Below, piece after piece: positions 17,538 to 24,965 of a DNA stretch of 64,000 nucleotides. Numbering within the stretch: position 1 is the first letter of the stretch; each line of letters starts with the position of its first letter. The stretch comes from Shewanella piezotolerans WP3 (GTDB lineage: Bacteria; Pseudomonadota; Gammaproteobacteria; Enterobacterales; Shewanellaceae): contig NC_011566.1 in NCBI RefSeq assembly GCF_000014885.1, forward strand, positions 1,488,001 to 1,552,000, written 5' to 3'. The notes below the pieces were generated by a model that saw only the letters and a program-made list of their open reading frames with translations, was not told the origin of the DNA and searched no databases. The translations under genes and the position numbers were made by a program.

Positions 17538-17615
17538 TTAAAGCTCTCTTGAGGTATAAAGCTCAACGAAAACACGCTGGTAGCTGCTAACTAGACGCTC
17601 AAAAAATGTATTCAT
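17538..17615 (-). CDS. Small ORF of 25 codons within a structured transcript
   Basis: Minus strand, ATG at 17615 preceded by GTGGAG (8 bp spacing); product starts MNTFFERLVSSYQRVF and ends TSREL. The stop codon lies in the six-base loop of a perfect 10-bp hairpin (AAGAGAGCTT 17525-17534 with AAGCTCTCTT 17541-17550), and a second hairpin (17508-17522) and a terminator follow. There is no downstream gene on this strand before the terminator, so it is not an obvious leader peptide for attenuation. It may be a small protein or part of a dual-function RNA. I do not recognise the peptide. Confidence 0.5.
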   Translation of the reverse strand: MNTFFERLVSSYQRVFVELYTSREL

Positions 17616-17650
17616 AATGGTAACTCCACGTTTAAATGTTGATGATAAGC

Positions 17651-17698
17651 GGAGTCAGTCTATCCGGGCTACTTCACCGGGTTAACTTGACCGTCTCC
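17651..17698 (-). ncRNA. Structured 5' leader of the small unit, riboswitch-like
   Basis: On the minus strand a compact fold of nested helices: GGAG/CTCC outside (17695-17698 with 17651-17654), TCA/TGA next (17688-17690 with 17655-17657), and an inner CCGG/CCGG hairpin (17664-17667 with 17677-17680) around the loop TGAAGTAGC. It lies about 35 bp before the small ORF. A plausible promoter with -10 TATAAA-like sequence lies upstream near 17730. I do not recognise it as a known riboswitch class. Confidence 0.35.
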
Positions 17699-17994
17699 TT
17701 AACTTGGTGCTCATTTTAGGTGAGTGAATTATTTATATCAAACGAGAAAAAATGCTATTTGAGATTAGTTTTTCTAATGTGTGTTTACTGTTTTGGTTGA
17801 CTGCTGGTTCTTTAGTGTGGCTTAAGTGGTTGTTGTTACTAGTGATTTTGCTTTTTAGTGGCTATACCTGTAATGATTAGGGTTAAATAATCTGGCTCAA
17901 GTTATGATAATAACTTGTTAAAAGTGGCTTTGAGTGGAATATTGTTTTTAAACATCTAAAAATAACTGTCTATATGCATTTTAGTTTCTCCCTA

Positions 17995-18061
17995 GCATGG
18001 GTGGAGTATACTGTCAATGATGGGGTGGGTGGATTTGTGTACTCCCCCTCAAAACCCATGC
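17995..18061. other. Long imperfect hairpin upstream of the cyd operon
   Basis: Outer arms GCATGGGT (17995-18002) and ACCCATGC (18054-18061) are perfectly complementary. Inner arms GGAGTA (18003-18008) and TACTCC (18040-18045) extend the stem, with a G-rich loop between. No T-run follows. It could be a structured RNA element or a protein-binding palindrome. Confidence 0.4.
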
Positions 18062-18077
18062 AAAGCAAATGCATTGA

Positions 18078-18091
18078 TTGATTTGAATCAA
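18078..18091 (+). promoter_or_regulatory. FNR/EtrA-type binding site upstream of cydABX
   Basis: TTGATTTGAATCAA is a perfect match to TTGAT-N4-ATCAA, the consensus for FNR (EtrA in Shewanella). CRP recognises related half-sites. Control of bd oxidase by oxygen regulators is well known; action at this site is inferred. Confidence 0.65.
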
Positions 18092-18409
18092 TTTTGAATG
18101 GTATAAATTCATTACTGAAACCCTCGTTTTGCATTGCAAGTAACTGATATTACTTATTTGTTATCAAAAAACTTGCCTAGGTGAGACGGTGATCACAATA
18201 ATTGTCTTTATTGAGATGTTACGCTGCAGGTTGTCAGTGTTTTTGGCTTTAAATTACACAAATTATGAATTAAACAACGAAACGCAGCCAAATAGGCCTT
18301 TTTGAAGAAGAGGGCTTAAGTGTCTGCATTAATATTCCTATATAGGCAGTTATGATTGTTGATGGGGATCTAACAATAATAATTGGACGCACTACCTAAG
18401 GAGTCACAA

Positions 18410-19966
18410 ATGATTTTAGAAGAGGTTGTTGAGCTGTCGCGCTTTCAGTTTGCGATGACGGCCATGTATCACTTCCTATTTGTTCCCTTGACCTTGGGGT
18501 TAGCATTTTTGCTAGCCATTATGGAATCACTTTATGTGATGACCAATAAGCAGATCTATAAAGATATGACCAAGTTCTGGGGTAAGTTATTCGGTATCAA
18601 CTTTGCACTCGGCGTAGCAACTGGTTTGGCGATGGAGTTCCAGTTCGGTACGAACTGGTCCTACTATTCGCATTACGTCGGTGACATTTTTGGTGCACCG
18701 CTAGCGATTGAAGGCTTGATGGCTTTCTTCCTCGAATCGACATTAGTCGGTATGTTCTTCTTTGGTTGGGATCGCTTTAGCAAACGCCAACATCTTGCTG
18801 TTACTTGGTTAGTCGCTCTAGGCTCAAACATGTCAGCATTGTGGATCTTGGTGGCTAACGGTTGGATGCAAAACCCAGTAGGGTCTGTATTCAACTATGA
18901 AACCATGCGCATGGAGATGACTAGTTTTGCTGAAGTAATATTTAACCCTGTAGCGCAGGTGAAGTTTGTTCACACTGTTGCATCGGGTTATGTTGCTGGC
19001 GCAATGTTCGTGTTGTCGATCAGTGCTTACTACATCTTGAAGAAGCGTGATTTGCCTTTTGCTCGTCGCTCATTTGCTATTGCAGCAAGCTTCGGCATGG
19101 CTTCTATTCTTTCTGTTATCGTACTGGGTGACGAATCAGGCTATAAAGTCGGTGAAGTACAACGTGTTAAGTTAGCTGCTATTGAAGCTGAATGGCACAC
19201 TGAGCCTGCACCAGCTGCATTTACTGCGGTAGGTTTCCCTAATCAAGAAACACAGCACACTGACTATGCAATTAAAATTCCTTACGCGATGGGGATCATT
19301 GCTACGCGTTCACTTGATGAGCAAGTTACCGGAATTAAAGATCTGATTTCAGAGCACGAAGTACGGATCCGTAATGGCATGGTGGCCTATGGCCTGCTTG
19401 AACAGCTTCGCGCAGGAAACGAAACTCCTGAAATTAGAGCTGCATTTGAAGAGTCGAAAGTGGATCTTGGCTACGGTCTATTGCTGAAGCGCTATACCGA
19501 TAAAGTGGTTGATGCAACGGATGAGCAAATTAAAGCGGCAGCTGATGACTCTATTCCAAACGTAGCGCCTATGTTCTGGTCTTTCCGTGTCATGGTTGGT
19601 GCAGGAATGATTATGTTGTTAGTGTTTGCCGCAGCATTCTGGCAAAGCACACGTCATCAAATCGAAGAGAAAAAATGGGTACTTAAAGCCGCGCTTTACA
19701 GTCTACCTCTACCATGGATCGCCATTGAATGTGGTTGGTTCGTTGCTGAGTATGGCCGTCAACCGTGGACAATTTCAGAAGTATTACCGACCTTTATGTC
19801 AGCTTCTAGCTTGTCGGTTAATGACCTATTGTTCAGTATCATTTCGATTACCGTATTCTATTCAATCTTGCTTGTGATTGAGCTTTATCTAATGATTAAG
19901 TTTGCTCGTAAAGGACCTAGTTGTTTGAAAACTGGTCGTTATCACTTTGAAAAGCTTGATGCCTAA
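18410..19966 (+). CDS. cydA: Cytochrome bd ubiquinol oxidase subunit I
   Basis: Catalytic subunit that oxidises quinol and carries haems b558, b595 and d in the inner membrane. 518 residues from ATG 18410, which has AAGGAG upstream and gives the family N-terminus; the frame opens earlier at 18383. Features: the haem-ligand His in AMYHFLFVPLT, GLAMEFQFGTNW, a long hydrophilic Q-loop (about residues 235-385) including the GDESGYKVGEVQ segment, and the signature GWFVAEYGRQPW. About nine membrane helices. First gene of cydABX. Confidence 0.97.
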   Translation: MILEEVVELSRFQFAMTAMYHFLFVPLTLGLAFLLAIMESLYVMTNKQIYKDMTKFWGKLFGINFALGVATGLAMEFQFGTNWSYYSHYVGDIFGAPLAIEGLMAFFLESTLVGMFFFGWDRFSKRQHLAVTWLVALGSNMSALWILVANGWMQNPVGSVFNYETMRMEMTSFAEVIFNPVAQVKFVHTVASGYVAGAMFVLSISAYYILKKRDLPFARRSFAIAASFGMASILSVIVLGDESGYKVGEVQRVKLAAIEAEWHTEPAPAAFTAVGFPNQETQHTDYAIKIPYAMGIIATRSLDEQVTGIKDLISEHEVRIRNGMVAYGLLEQLRAGNETPEIRAAFEESKVDLGYGLLLKRYTDKVVDATDEQIKAAADDSIPNVAPMFWSFRVMVGAGMIMLLVFAAAFWQSTRHQIEEKKWVLKAALYSLPLPWIAIECGWFVAEYGRQPWTISEVLPTFMSASSLSVNDLLFSIISITVFYSILLVIELYLMIKFARKGPSCLKTGRYHFEKLDA

Positions 19967-19981
19967 ACTGGAGATCTGATT

Positions 19982-21121
19982 ATGTTTGATTATGAAATGT
20001 TAAGATTCATCTGGTGGGCACTGATTGGCGTGCTGTTCATCGGTTTTGCTGTCACCGACGGTTTTGATATGGGTGTGGGTGCGTTGCTGCCAATTATTGG
20101 TAAAGACGATACCGACAGACGTATCATGATTAACTCAATCGCCCCACATTGGGATGGTAACCAAGTTTGGTTGATCACCGCTGGTGGCGCACTGTTTGCT
20201 GCTTGGCCTATGGTCTACGGTGTGTCATTTTCGGGTTTTTACGTCGCAATGATGTTGGTATTATTTGCGTTGTTCCTAAGACCTGTAGGCTTTGACTACC
20301 GTTCTAAGATTGAAGATCCAAGATGGCGTAAGTCTTGGGACTGGGCGTTATTTGTTGGTGGTTTTGTACCGCCACTGATTATCGGTGTGGCATTTGGTAA
20401 TTTATTGCAAGGGGTACCGTTTAACTTTGACGAATACCTTCGTGCAACCTACCACGGTGGCTTCTTCGGTCTACTGAATCCATTTGGGATACTTGCTGGC
20501 TTAGTGTGTGTGAGTATGTTTATGTTGCAAGGTTCTACTTGGCTACAGATGAAGACAGAAGGTGAGCTACGCGAACGTGCTGCTAAGATGTCACAACTAT
20601 TGTCTGTACTGTTGTTTGTGTTCTTTGGTGCTGCAGGCGTATGGTTAATCAACGGTATTGATGGTTATGTGATTACCTCTGCTATCGACACGGCTGGTTT
20701 ATCAGATCCAACGTTGAAGACTGTGGCTATTGAAGCTGGCGCATGGTTAGTGAACTACGATAAGTATCCAGTGACTATGCTGTTCCCTGTATTGGGTTTA
20801 CTGATGCCTATCTTGGTACTGCTATCAAGCCGCATGAATCGTTCAGGTTTTGCGTTCTTCTTTAGCTCAATAGGTATTGCTGCTGTTATCTTAACGTGTG
20901 GCGCAGCGATGTTCCCATTTGTTATGCCGTCGTCACTTGAGCCAAACGTGAGTTTGACTATGTGGGATGCGACGGCGAGTGAAGTATCGCTAACCGTTAT
21001 GACGTGGGCTGCAATCATCTTCGTACCGATTGTATTGAGCTACACTGTTTGGACTTACTTGAAGATGTTTGGTCGCTTGTCGCGTCAGTTCATTGAAAAG
21101 AATAAGACTTCACTCTACTAA
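19982..21121 (+). CDS. cydB: Cytochrome bd ubiquinol oxidase subunit II
   Basis: Second structural subunit of the bd oxidase; it pairs with CydA in the inner membrane. 379 residues with about eight membrane helices. Family landmarks include FAVTDGFDMGVGALLP near the N-terminus, NSIAPHWDGNQVWLITAGGA and FPFVMPSSLEPNVSLTMWDA near the C-terminus. It starts 15 bp after cydA with GGAG upstream and is followed 15 bp later by cydX. Confidence 0.97.
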   Translation: MFDYEMLRFIWWALIGVLFIGFAVTDGFDMGVGALLPIIGKDDTDRRIMINSIAPHWDGNQVWLITAGGALFAAWPMVYGVSFSGFYVAMMLVLFALFLRPVGFDYRSKIEDPRWRKSWDWALFVGGFVPPLIIGVAFGNLLQGVPFNFDEYLRATYHGGFFGLLNPFGILAGLVCVSMFMLQGSTWLQMKTEGELRERAAKMSQLLSVLLFVFFGAAGVWLINGIDGYVITSAIDTAGLSDPTLKTVAIEAGAWLVNYDKYPVTMLFPVLGLLMPILVLLSSRMNRSGFAFFFSSIGIAAVILTCGAAMFPFVMPSSLEPNVSLTMWDATASEVSLTVMTWAAIIFVPIVLSYTVWTYLKMFGRLSRQFIEKNKTSLY

Positions 21122-21136
21122 TAAGGAGCTTAAACT

Positions 21137-21253
21137 ATGTGGTATTTTGCTTGGATTTTAGGCGTATTGTTAGCCTGCTCCTTCGGTATTATCAATGCAC
21201 TTTGGCTTGAAAATACAGAGAATATGGATCGTGAAGTTGAGTCTGAAGATTAA
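21137..21253 (+). CDS. cydX: Cytochrome bd oxidase small subunit CydX
   Basis: A 38-residue single-helix protein beginning MWYFAWILGVLLACSFGI, the conserved CydX pattern with Trp-rich N-terminus and the NALWLE segment, ending in an acidic tail. CydX stabilises the haem environment of CydAB. It has AAGGAG upstream and lies 15 bp after cydB. Too short for most ORF calls. Confidence 0.93.
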   Translation: MWYFAWILGVLLACSFGIINALWLENTENMDREVESED

Positions 21254-21277
21254 TTTCTAGCTCAATGACGTACTGAT

Positions 21278-21306
21278 AAAGCCCCGCAATTGCGGGGGCT
21301 TTTTGT
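21278..21306 (+). terminator. Rho-independent terminator after cydABX
   Basis: AAAGCCCCGCA and its complement TGCGGGGGCTTTTTG, with a very short loop, 25 bp after the cydX stop. Confidence 0.9.
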
Positions 21307-21360
21307 TGACTATGGCTTCACTCTAAAATAAGTCGACTCTTTGGGGTTTTATCCATGAAG

Positions 21361-21654
21361 TTAGAAACTGCTAAAACGTAAGGTCTGCAAAACGATTCTA
21401 ATCGCTGTGATGAATATGCCGAGATAAGTTAAGTACAGGTGGCTTTTAGGTGAGAGCAAAAATGGTTTCAAGGTACTGCTTAGCATCTGTTTTAAGGGGA
21501 TAAAGAACATCTTTGGCAATAAGCCGGCACAAAATAGCATGACAGAAGCACCTATATGAACCAACAGACTATCGAATTTCAGCTCGGCGTTGAGGTAGTT
21601 ATAACTTGTTATGCTGACAAGGGTAAAGCTGGCGCTCCAACAGAATATGGTCAC
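21361..21654 (-). CDS. Hypothetical small membrane protein
   Basis: A 97-residue ORF on the minus strand, starting at GTG with GGGGA 6 bp upstream. It has three hydrophobic stretches (about residues 4-18, 30-52 and 72-90), so it could be an inner-membrane protein. It is isolated, converges on cydX, and lies beside a repeat-rich stretch, so it may be a decayed or lineage-specific gene. No family recognised. Confidence 0.45.
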   Translation of the reverse strand: MTIFCWSASFTLVSITSYNYLNAELKFDSLLVHIGASVMLFCAGLLPKMFFIPLKQMLSSTLKPFLLSPKSHLYLTYLGIFITAIRIVLQTLRFSSF

Positions 21655-21710
21655 TAGTATCCCCGTGCTACTTGAAGATGCAGGATTCAGTGGGAGTTTA
21701 ATAGGCTTTA

Positions 21711-21770
21711 ATCACAGGTTCATTGCTCCATGCTGAACCTAAGCACCTACATCCATGTAGGCGAGGCATT
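21711..21770. repeat. Short palindromic repeats
   Basis: AGGTTCA and TGAACCT form an inverted repeat around a loop of about 11 bases, followed by CCTACATCCATGTAGG, itself an imperfect palindrome. Looks like an intergenic repeat element at the left edge of the repeat island. Confidence 0.4.
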
Positions 21771-21887
21771 GATTGCCATTAATGGTAGTTCCCTTAATAA
21801 AATTAATAACACAGAGTAAAGTCCATGCTTTTTATATAAGAAACGCCCATCCAAGAAGGCTTTGTGCCAACCCACTTCGTTGTTGCA

Positions 21888-21940
21888 ATAACTTAAAAGG
21901 GAATAACCATTTCTATGTCAATGCGCCTAGAATTGAACTG
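21888..21940. repeat. Partial copy of the MITE-like element
   Basis: A stretch starting CTTAAAAGGGAATAACCATT repeats the central part of the two longer copies (around 22290-22340 and 39590-39640), with small differences, but lacks their terminal repeats. Confidence 0.6.
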
Positions 21941-21954
21941 GCACAATGCCTCTT

Positions 21955-22383
21955 ATACCAATTGCATTAAAAGTTTGACCATTCAGCGGGAATTCAAAAC
22001 GCTGTAGGCAAGTAGTGGGGTTTGAGCTAATAGTTATTCTCGGCTCTGGCATCCTGCTTCGCTCTCGATAATTGCTCCTGCATTATTCTACCTTCGACCA
22101 TCCTTGGTCTCGTACCTCCTAAATCTGACCGCCAAGGAGGGCCGGAATGCCTTATTTTGTATGGAACAAAATAGACCATTTAGTCGTATATCCAAATCCC
22201 ATAGCGAAGCATACAGCGTTTGCCAATTTGTTTAACCTCAGCCGCACTACGTGAGCCCCTCAGTCTTTCCACTTCTGCTTTGCATTGGCTTAAAAGGGAA
22301 TAACCATTTCTTTACCGATGCGCTTTGAATTGAAAAGACTGAGGGGTTCTGAACTGGCCAAATACTTAATGCAATTGGTATTA
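21955..22383. mobile_element. MITE-like element, long copy with internal insertion
   Basis: Ends carry near-perfect terminal inverted repeats: ATACCAATTGCATTAA on the left and TTAATGCAATTGGTAT on the right. The right half contains the hairpin CCCCTCAGTCTTT / AAAGACTGAGGGG. The copy at 39504-39688 matches the two outer parts, but this one has about 225 extra bases after the left end (about 21985-22205). No transposase gene inside, so it would be non-autonomous. Confidence 0.7.
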
Positions 22384-22598
22384 AACGAGCATCTTCAAGT
22401 AGAACGGGGACTTATCTTTAAAATGTAAATCTGGCATTAACACTCCTTGTTAATCTATCGTATTGATGATGTCAATTCTTCATACTGATTGGAATCAACT
22501 AGTTACGATAGCATCTTCTGTCGCAGGGATTAAATGGATATTTTACTTTGAAAGGTGTTGAGAGATGATTGAACACTGTCGACAGTTATTCAAAAGAA

Positions 22599-22626
22599 AA
22601 GGCAACAGAAATGATGCTGTTGCCTT
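22599..22626 (-). terminator. Terminator downstream of the minus-strand chemoreceptor
   Basis: GGCAACAG (22601-22608) and CTGTTGCC (22617-22624) form an 8-bp stem with an 8-base loop; on the minus strand TTTTCTTTTG follows. It lies 65 bp after the mcp stop. Confidence 0.8.
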
Positions 22627-22690
22627 TAGGCTGCTGGCGATGAACTATAGCCCTTGGTTATCGGGTGATTATAGGGCCAGTAGCAATACG

Positions 22691-24694
22691 CTAGGCCTTA
22701 AATACACTAATTTTTTGTTTGATATCATTGGCGATAATAGCAAGGCTTTCTGCTGAATCCACGGTATCACCTGAGCGCTGTTCACCATCTCTAGCCAGCT
22801 CAGTGATCTGGTGTAGGTTTCGAGTGATCTCTTCAGCTACAGCGCTTTGCTGCTCGGTAGCACTGGCAATACTGCTTGAGGCTGTTGCAAGTTCACCAAT
22901 ACTTTCGGTAATAGTGATTAATAGCTCTGTAGCTTCTTTGCCCTGTATTGCAGAGCGATCACCAAGCTCATTGCTTTGGTTCATTTGGTCGGCAGTCGCT
23001 TTAACCTGAGTTTGCAGTTGAGCAATGGTTTGCGATATTTCAGAGGTTGAGGTTTGTGTTCGTTGGGCTAGGGTACGAACCTCATCGGCAACAACTGCAA
23101 AACCACGACCTTGTTCACCCGCGCGAGCCGCTTCAATGGCGGCGTTGAGTGCGAGCAAGTTAGTTTGTTCAGCAATACTATTAATGACTTCAGTGACCTG
23201 ACTAATGGCGATGCTTTCTTTACTAACAAGTTCGACACTCGTATGGCTGGTTGCTAACTGCTGGCTCAGTGCTTCTAAGCCATGTAATAATTGCTCCAAA
23301 TGTTGCTTACCGTCTTGGCTTGCTACATCAACTTGCTGACTCATGTTTGCGCCTTCACTTGCATGATTCGCGACATCACGAACCGATGCAGACATCTCCT
23401 CGATAGCGGTGGCTATTTGATCGGTTTGCGCCATTAACGCCTGCGACTCTTCGCCATTCAATCTTGCGGTTTCTTGAGTTTGCATCGAATGCGCTTGCAA
23501 AGAGGTCACTGATTGCTGCAGCGAAATAATTAGCTCTCTTAAGTTTGTTGCCATGCGAGACGCACTTTGGGTGATCTGATCGACCTCATTTTTTGAATTT
23601 GGATCTGTTTGAGCAAAAGACTGCGAAAGATCGCCTTTGCCCAAGTTCTCTAGTTGCACTTCCAACGCGCTAAGAGGTTTTAGTGTTCTCAGTAAGATTA
23701 ATGACAGCAGTAGAGTAATAACCAGCAAACCAATAATACTCACGGTAACATTTATAGTTAGTAGCTGGCCGCTCTCTTCGTTAAGCTCTTTCATTGGCAC
23801 TTGACCAACGAGTGCCCAGTTCCAACCAGGGATATTAAGAGTATAAGCGTAGGACATCGCACCGTTATTATTGCGGTACTCAAATGAGCCCTTATCCATT
23901 AACGCCTGTTCAACAGTGATCCCGTTAAGCACCTGACTGTTGATTTCAATACCGACCTCATTTCCCGGGTGCGCCACGATAGTATTGTCTGATTTACGTA
24001 TAATGAGGAAGCTACCAGACTCTTCTAGCCGTAAACTGTTAGTTGCCTGACGTAGCTGTGTTAACGACGCACTGATATCAAAACCGATATAGAGAATACC
24101 GATAACTTTGCCAGAGGCGCTTTTTATTGGGCGGTACACGGTCATGTAGTCTTTACCAAAGAGACGAGCATAGCCCTCGTAAACCTGCCCATTAAGTAAG
24201 GTTAGGTAACCTGGATGGCTTTTTCCAAGATGGGTGCCGAGCGCTCGCTTGCCATCAGCCTTTTTCAAGGAGGTGGCGATACGCATAAAATCTTCGCCAT
24301 CCCTTACAAATACCGTTGCGTTACCGCCTGTTAGCTTTGAATAACGATCAACCTTACTTTTTGAAGAGTTTATCTGTTCACGCTCATGAACAAGTGCAGG
24401 GGTTGATTTGCCCATGACTCGGACCGTTCTATCTGGCTTATGAAAATTCCCTGGATACATGGCTCTAAAAACATCAGCGTTACGGTGGGCAAGCGCTAGT
24501 AAACTATCGTATTGCAGCTCGATAAGATCTGCGGTGCCATGCATTTGTGCTTGCAGTGCAGTTTCTGCTTTTTCTGTGAGAACATTTGAGGCCGACATGT
24601 AGGAGATGCTGCCCAATATGCCGAAAATGATAATGGTAAGAATAAAAGCGACCAATCCGATTTGTTTGGCCACCGGCCAGTTTTTATAGTTCAT
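22691..24694 (-). CDS. Methyl-accepting chemotaxis protein with Cache sensor
   Basis: A 667-residue receptor that should signal to CheA/CheW. Order: membrane helix (about 12-34), a periplasmic sensor of Cache3-Cache2 type (about 40-310, with GEDFMRIATSLKKADGKRA and GKVIGILYIGFDIS), second helix (about 316-338), HAMP, then the cytoplasmic signalling domain with the conserved hairpin tip NLLALNAAIEAARAGEQGRG. No C-terminal CheR-binding pentapeptide is visible. Stands alone with its own terminator. The ligand cannot be told from sequence; Cache domains of this type often bind small carboxylates or amino acids. Confidence 0.92.
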   Translation of the reverse strand: MNYKNWPVAKQIGLVAFILTIIIFGILGSISYMSASNVLTEKAETALQAQMHGTADLIELQYDSLLALAHRNADVFRAMYPGNFHKPDRTVRVMGKSTPALVHEREQINSSKSKVDRYSKLTGGNATVFVRDGEDFMRIATSLKKADGKRALGTHLGKSHPGYLTLLNGQVYEGYARLFGKDYMTVYRPIKSASGKVIGILYIGFDISASLTQLRQATNSLRLEESGSFLIIRKSDNTIVAHPGNEVGIEINSQVLNGITVEQALMDKGSFEYRNNNGAMSYAYTLNIPGWNWALVGQVPMKELNEESGQLLTINVTVSIIGLLVITLLLSLILLRTLKPLSALEVQLENLGKGDLSQSFAQTDPNSKNEVDQITQSASRMATNLRELIISLQQSVTSLQAHSMQTQETARLNGEESQALMAQTDQIATAIEEMSASVRDVANHASEGANMSQQVDVASQDGKQHLEQLLHGLEALSQQLATSHTSVELVSKESIAISQVTEVINSIAEQTNLLALNAAIEAARAGEQGRGFAVVADEVRTLAQRTQTSTSEISQTIAQLQTQVKATADQMNQSNELGDRSAIQGKEATELLITITESIGELATASSSIASATEQQSAVAEEITRNLHQITELARDGEQRSGDTVDSAESLAIIANDIKQKISVFKA

Positions 24695-24878
24695 GATAGG
24701 TTTTAGCTATTAGTAGGAAGTAGCGGTTAATTTAATCGAATTTACAGACAATAAATTTGATATAGGTCTATTAGTTATCGAATTTAGCTCTAAATGCTAA
24801 TAATTAGTTTTCTTCAGCAGTTAATTTTACGTAACTTATTAATTTTTCGAGTGTATATCAGGTGGGTGTAATGTAAGG

Positions 24879-24900
24879 AAGCCCTCTAAAGAGAGGGCTT
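24879..24900 (-). terminator. Possible terminator of the RND operon
   Basis: AAGCCCTCT and AGAGGGCTT form a stem with a short loop; on the minus strand TTCCTTAC follows, a weak T-run. It lies about 55 bp after the permease stop. Confidence 0.5.
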
Positions 24901-24928
24901 TATGTTGAATTTTTGTTGGAGTTTAATC

Positions 24929-24965
24929 TGCACAAACTTAATACAATTGGTATTAAGTTTGTGCA
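24929..24965. repeat. Perfect 16-bp inverted repeat overlapping the permease stop codon
   Basis: TGCACAAACTTAATAC, five bases, then GTATTAAGTTTGTGCA. The minus-strand permease gene ends inside it (its last codons and stop lie in the right arm). Its centre TTAATACCAATTGTATTAA on the minus strand is close to the terminal repeat of the MITE-like elements. Confidence 0.7.

Larger units (their letters stand above)
17700..18409. other. Long regulatory region upstream of cydA
   Basis: About 700 bp without a credible protein gene apart from the promoter of the minus-strand unit at its left end. It contains the large hairpin at 17995-18061 and the FNR-type box at 18078-18091 described separately. The spacing (over 300 bp from the box to cydA) suggests a long 5' leader or an additional promoter nearer to the gene. 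Confidence 0.5.

Noticed and set aside
22565..22756. Plus-strand frame of 63 codons
   Set aside because: Overlaps the terminator and 3' end of the minus-strand chemoreceptor; no support as a gene.
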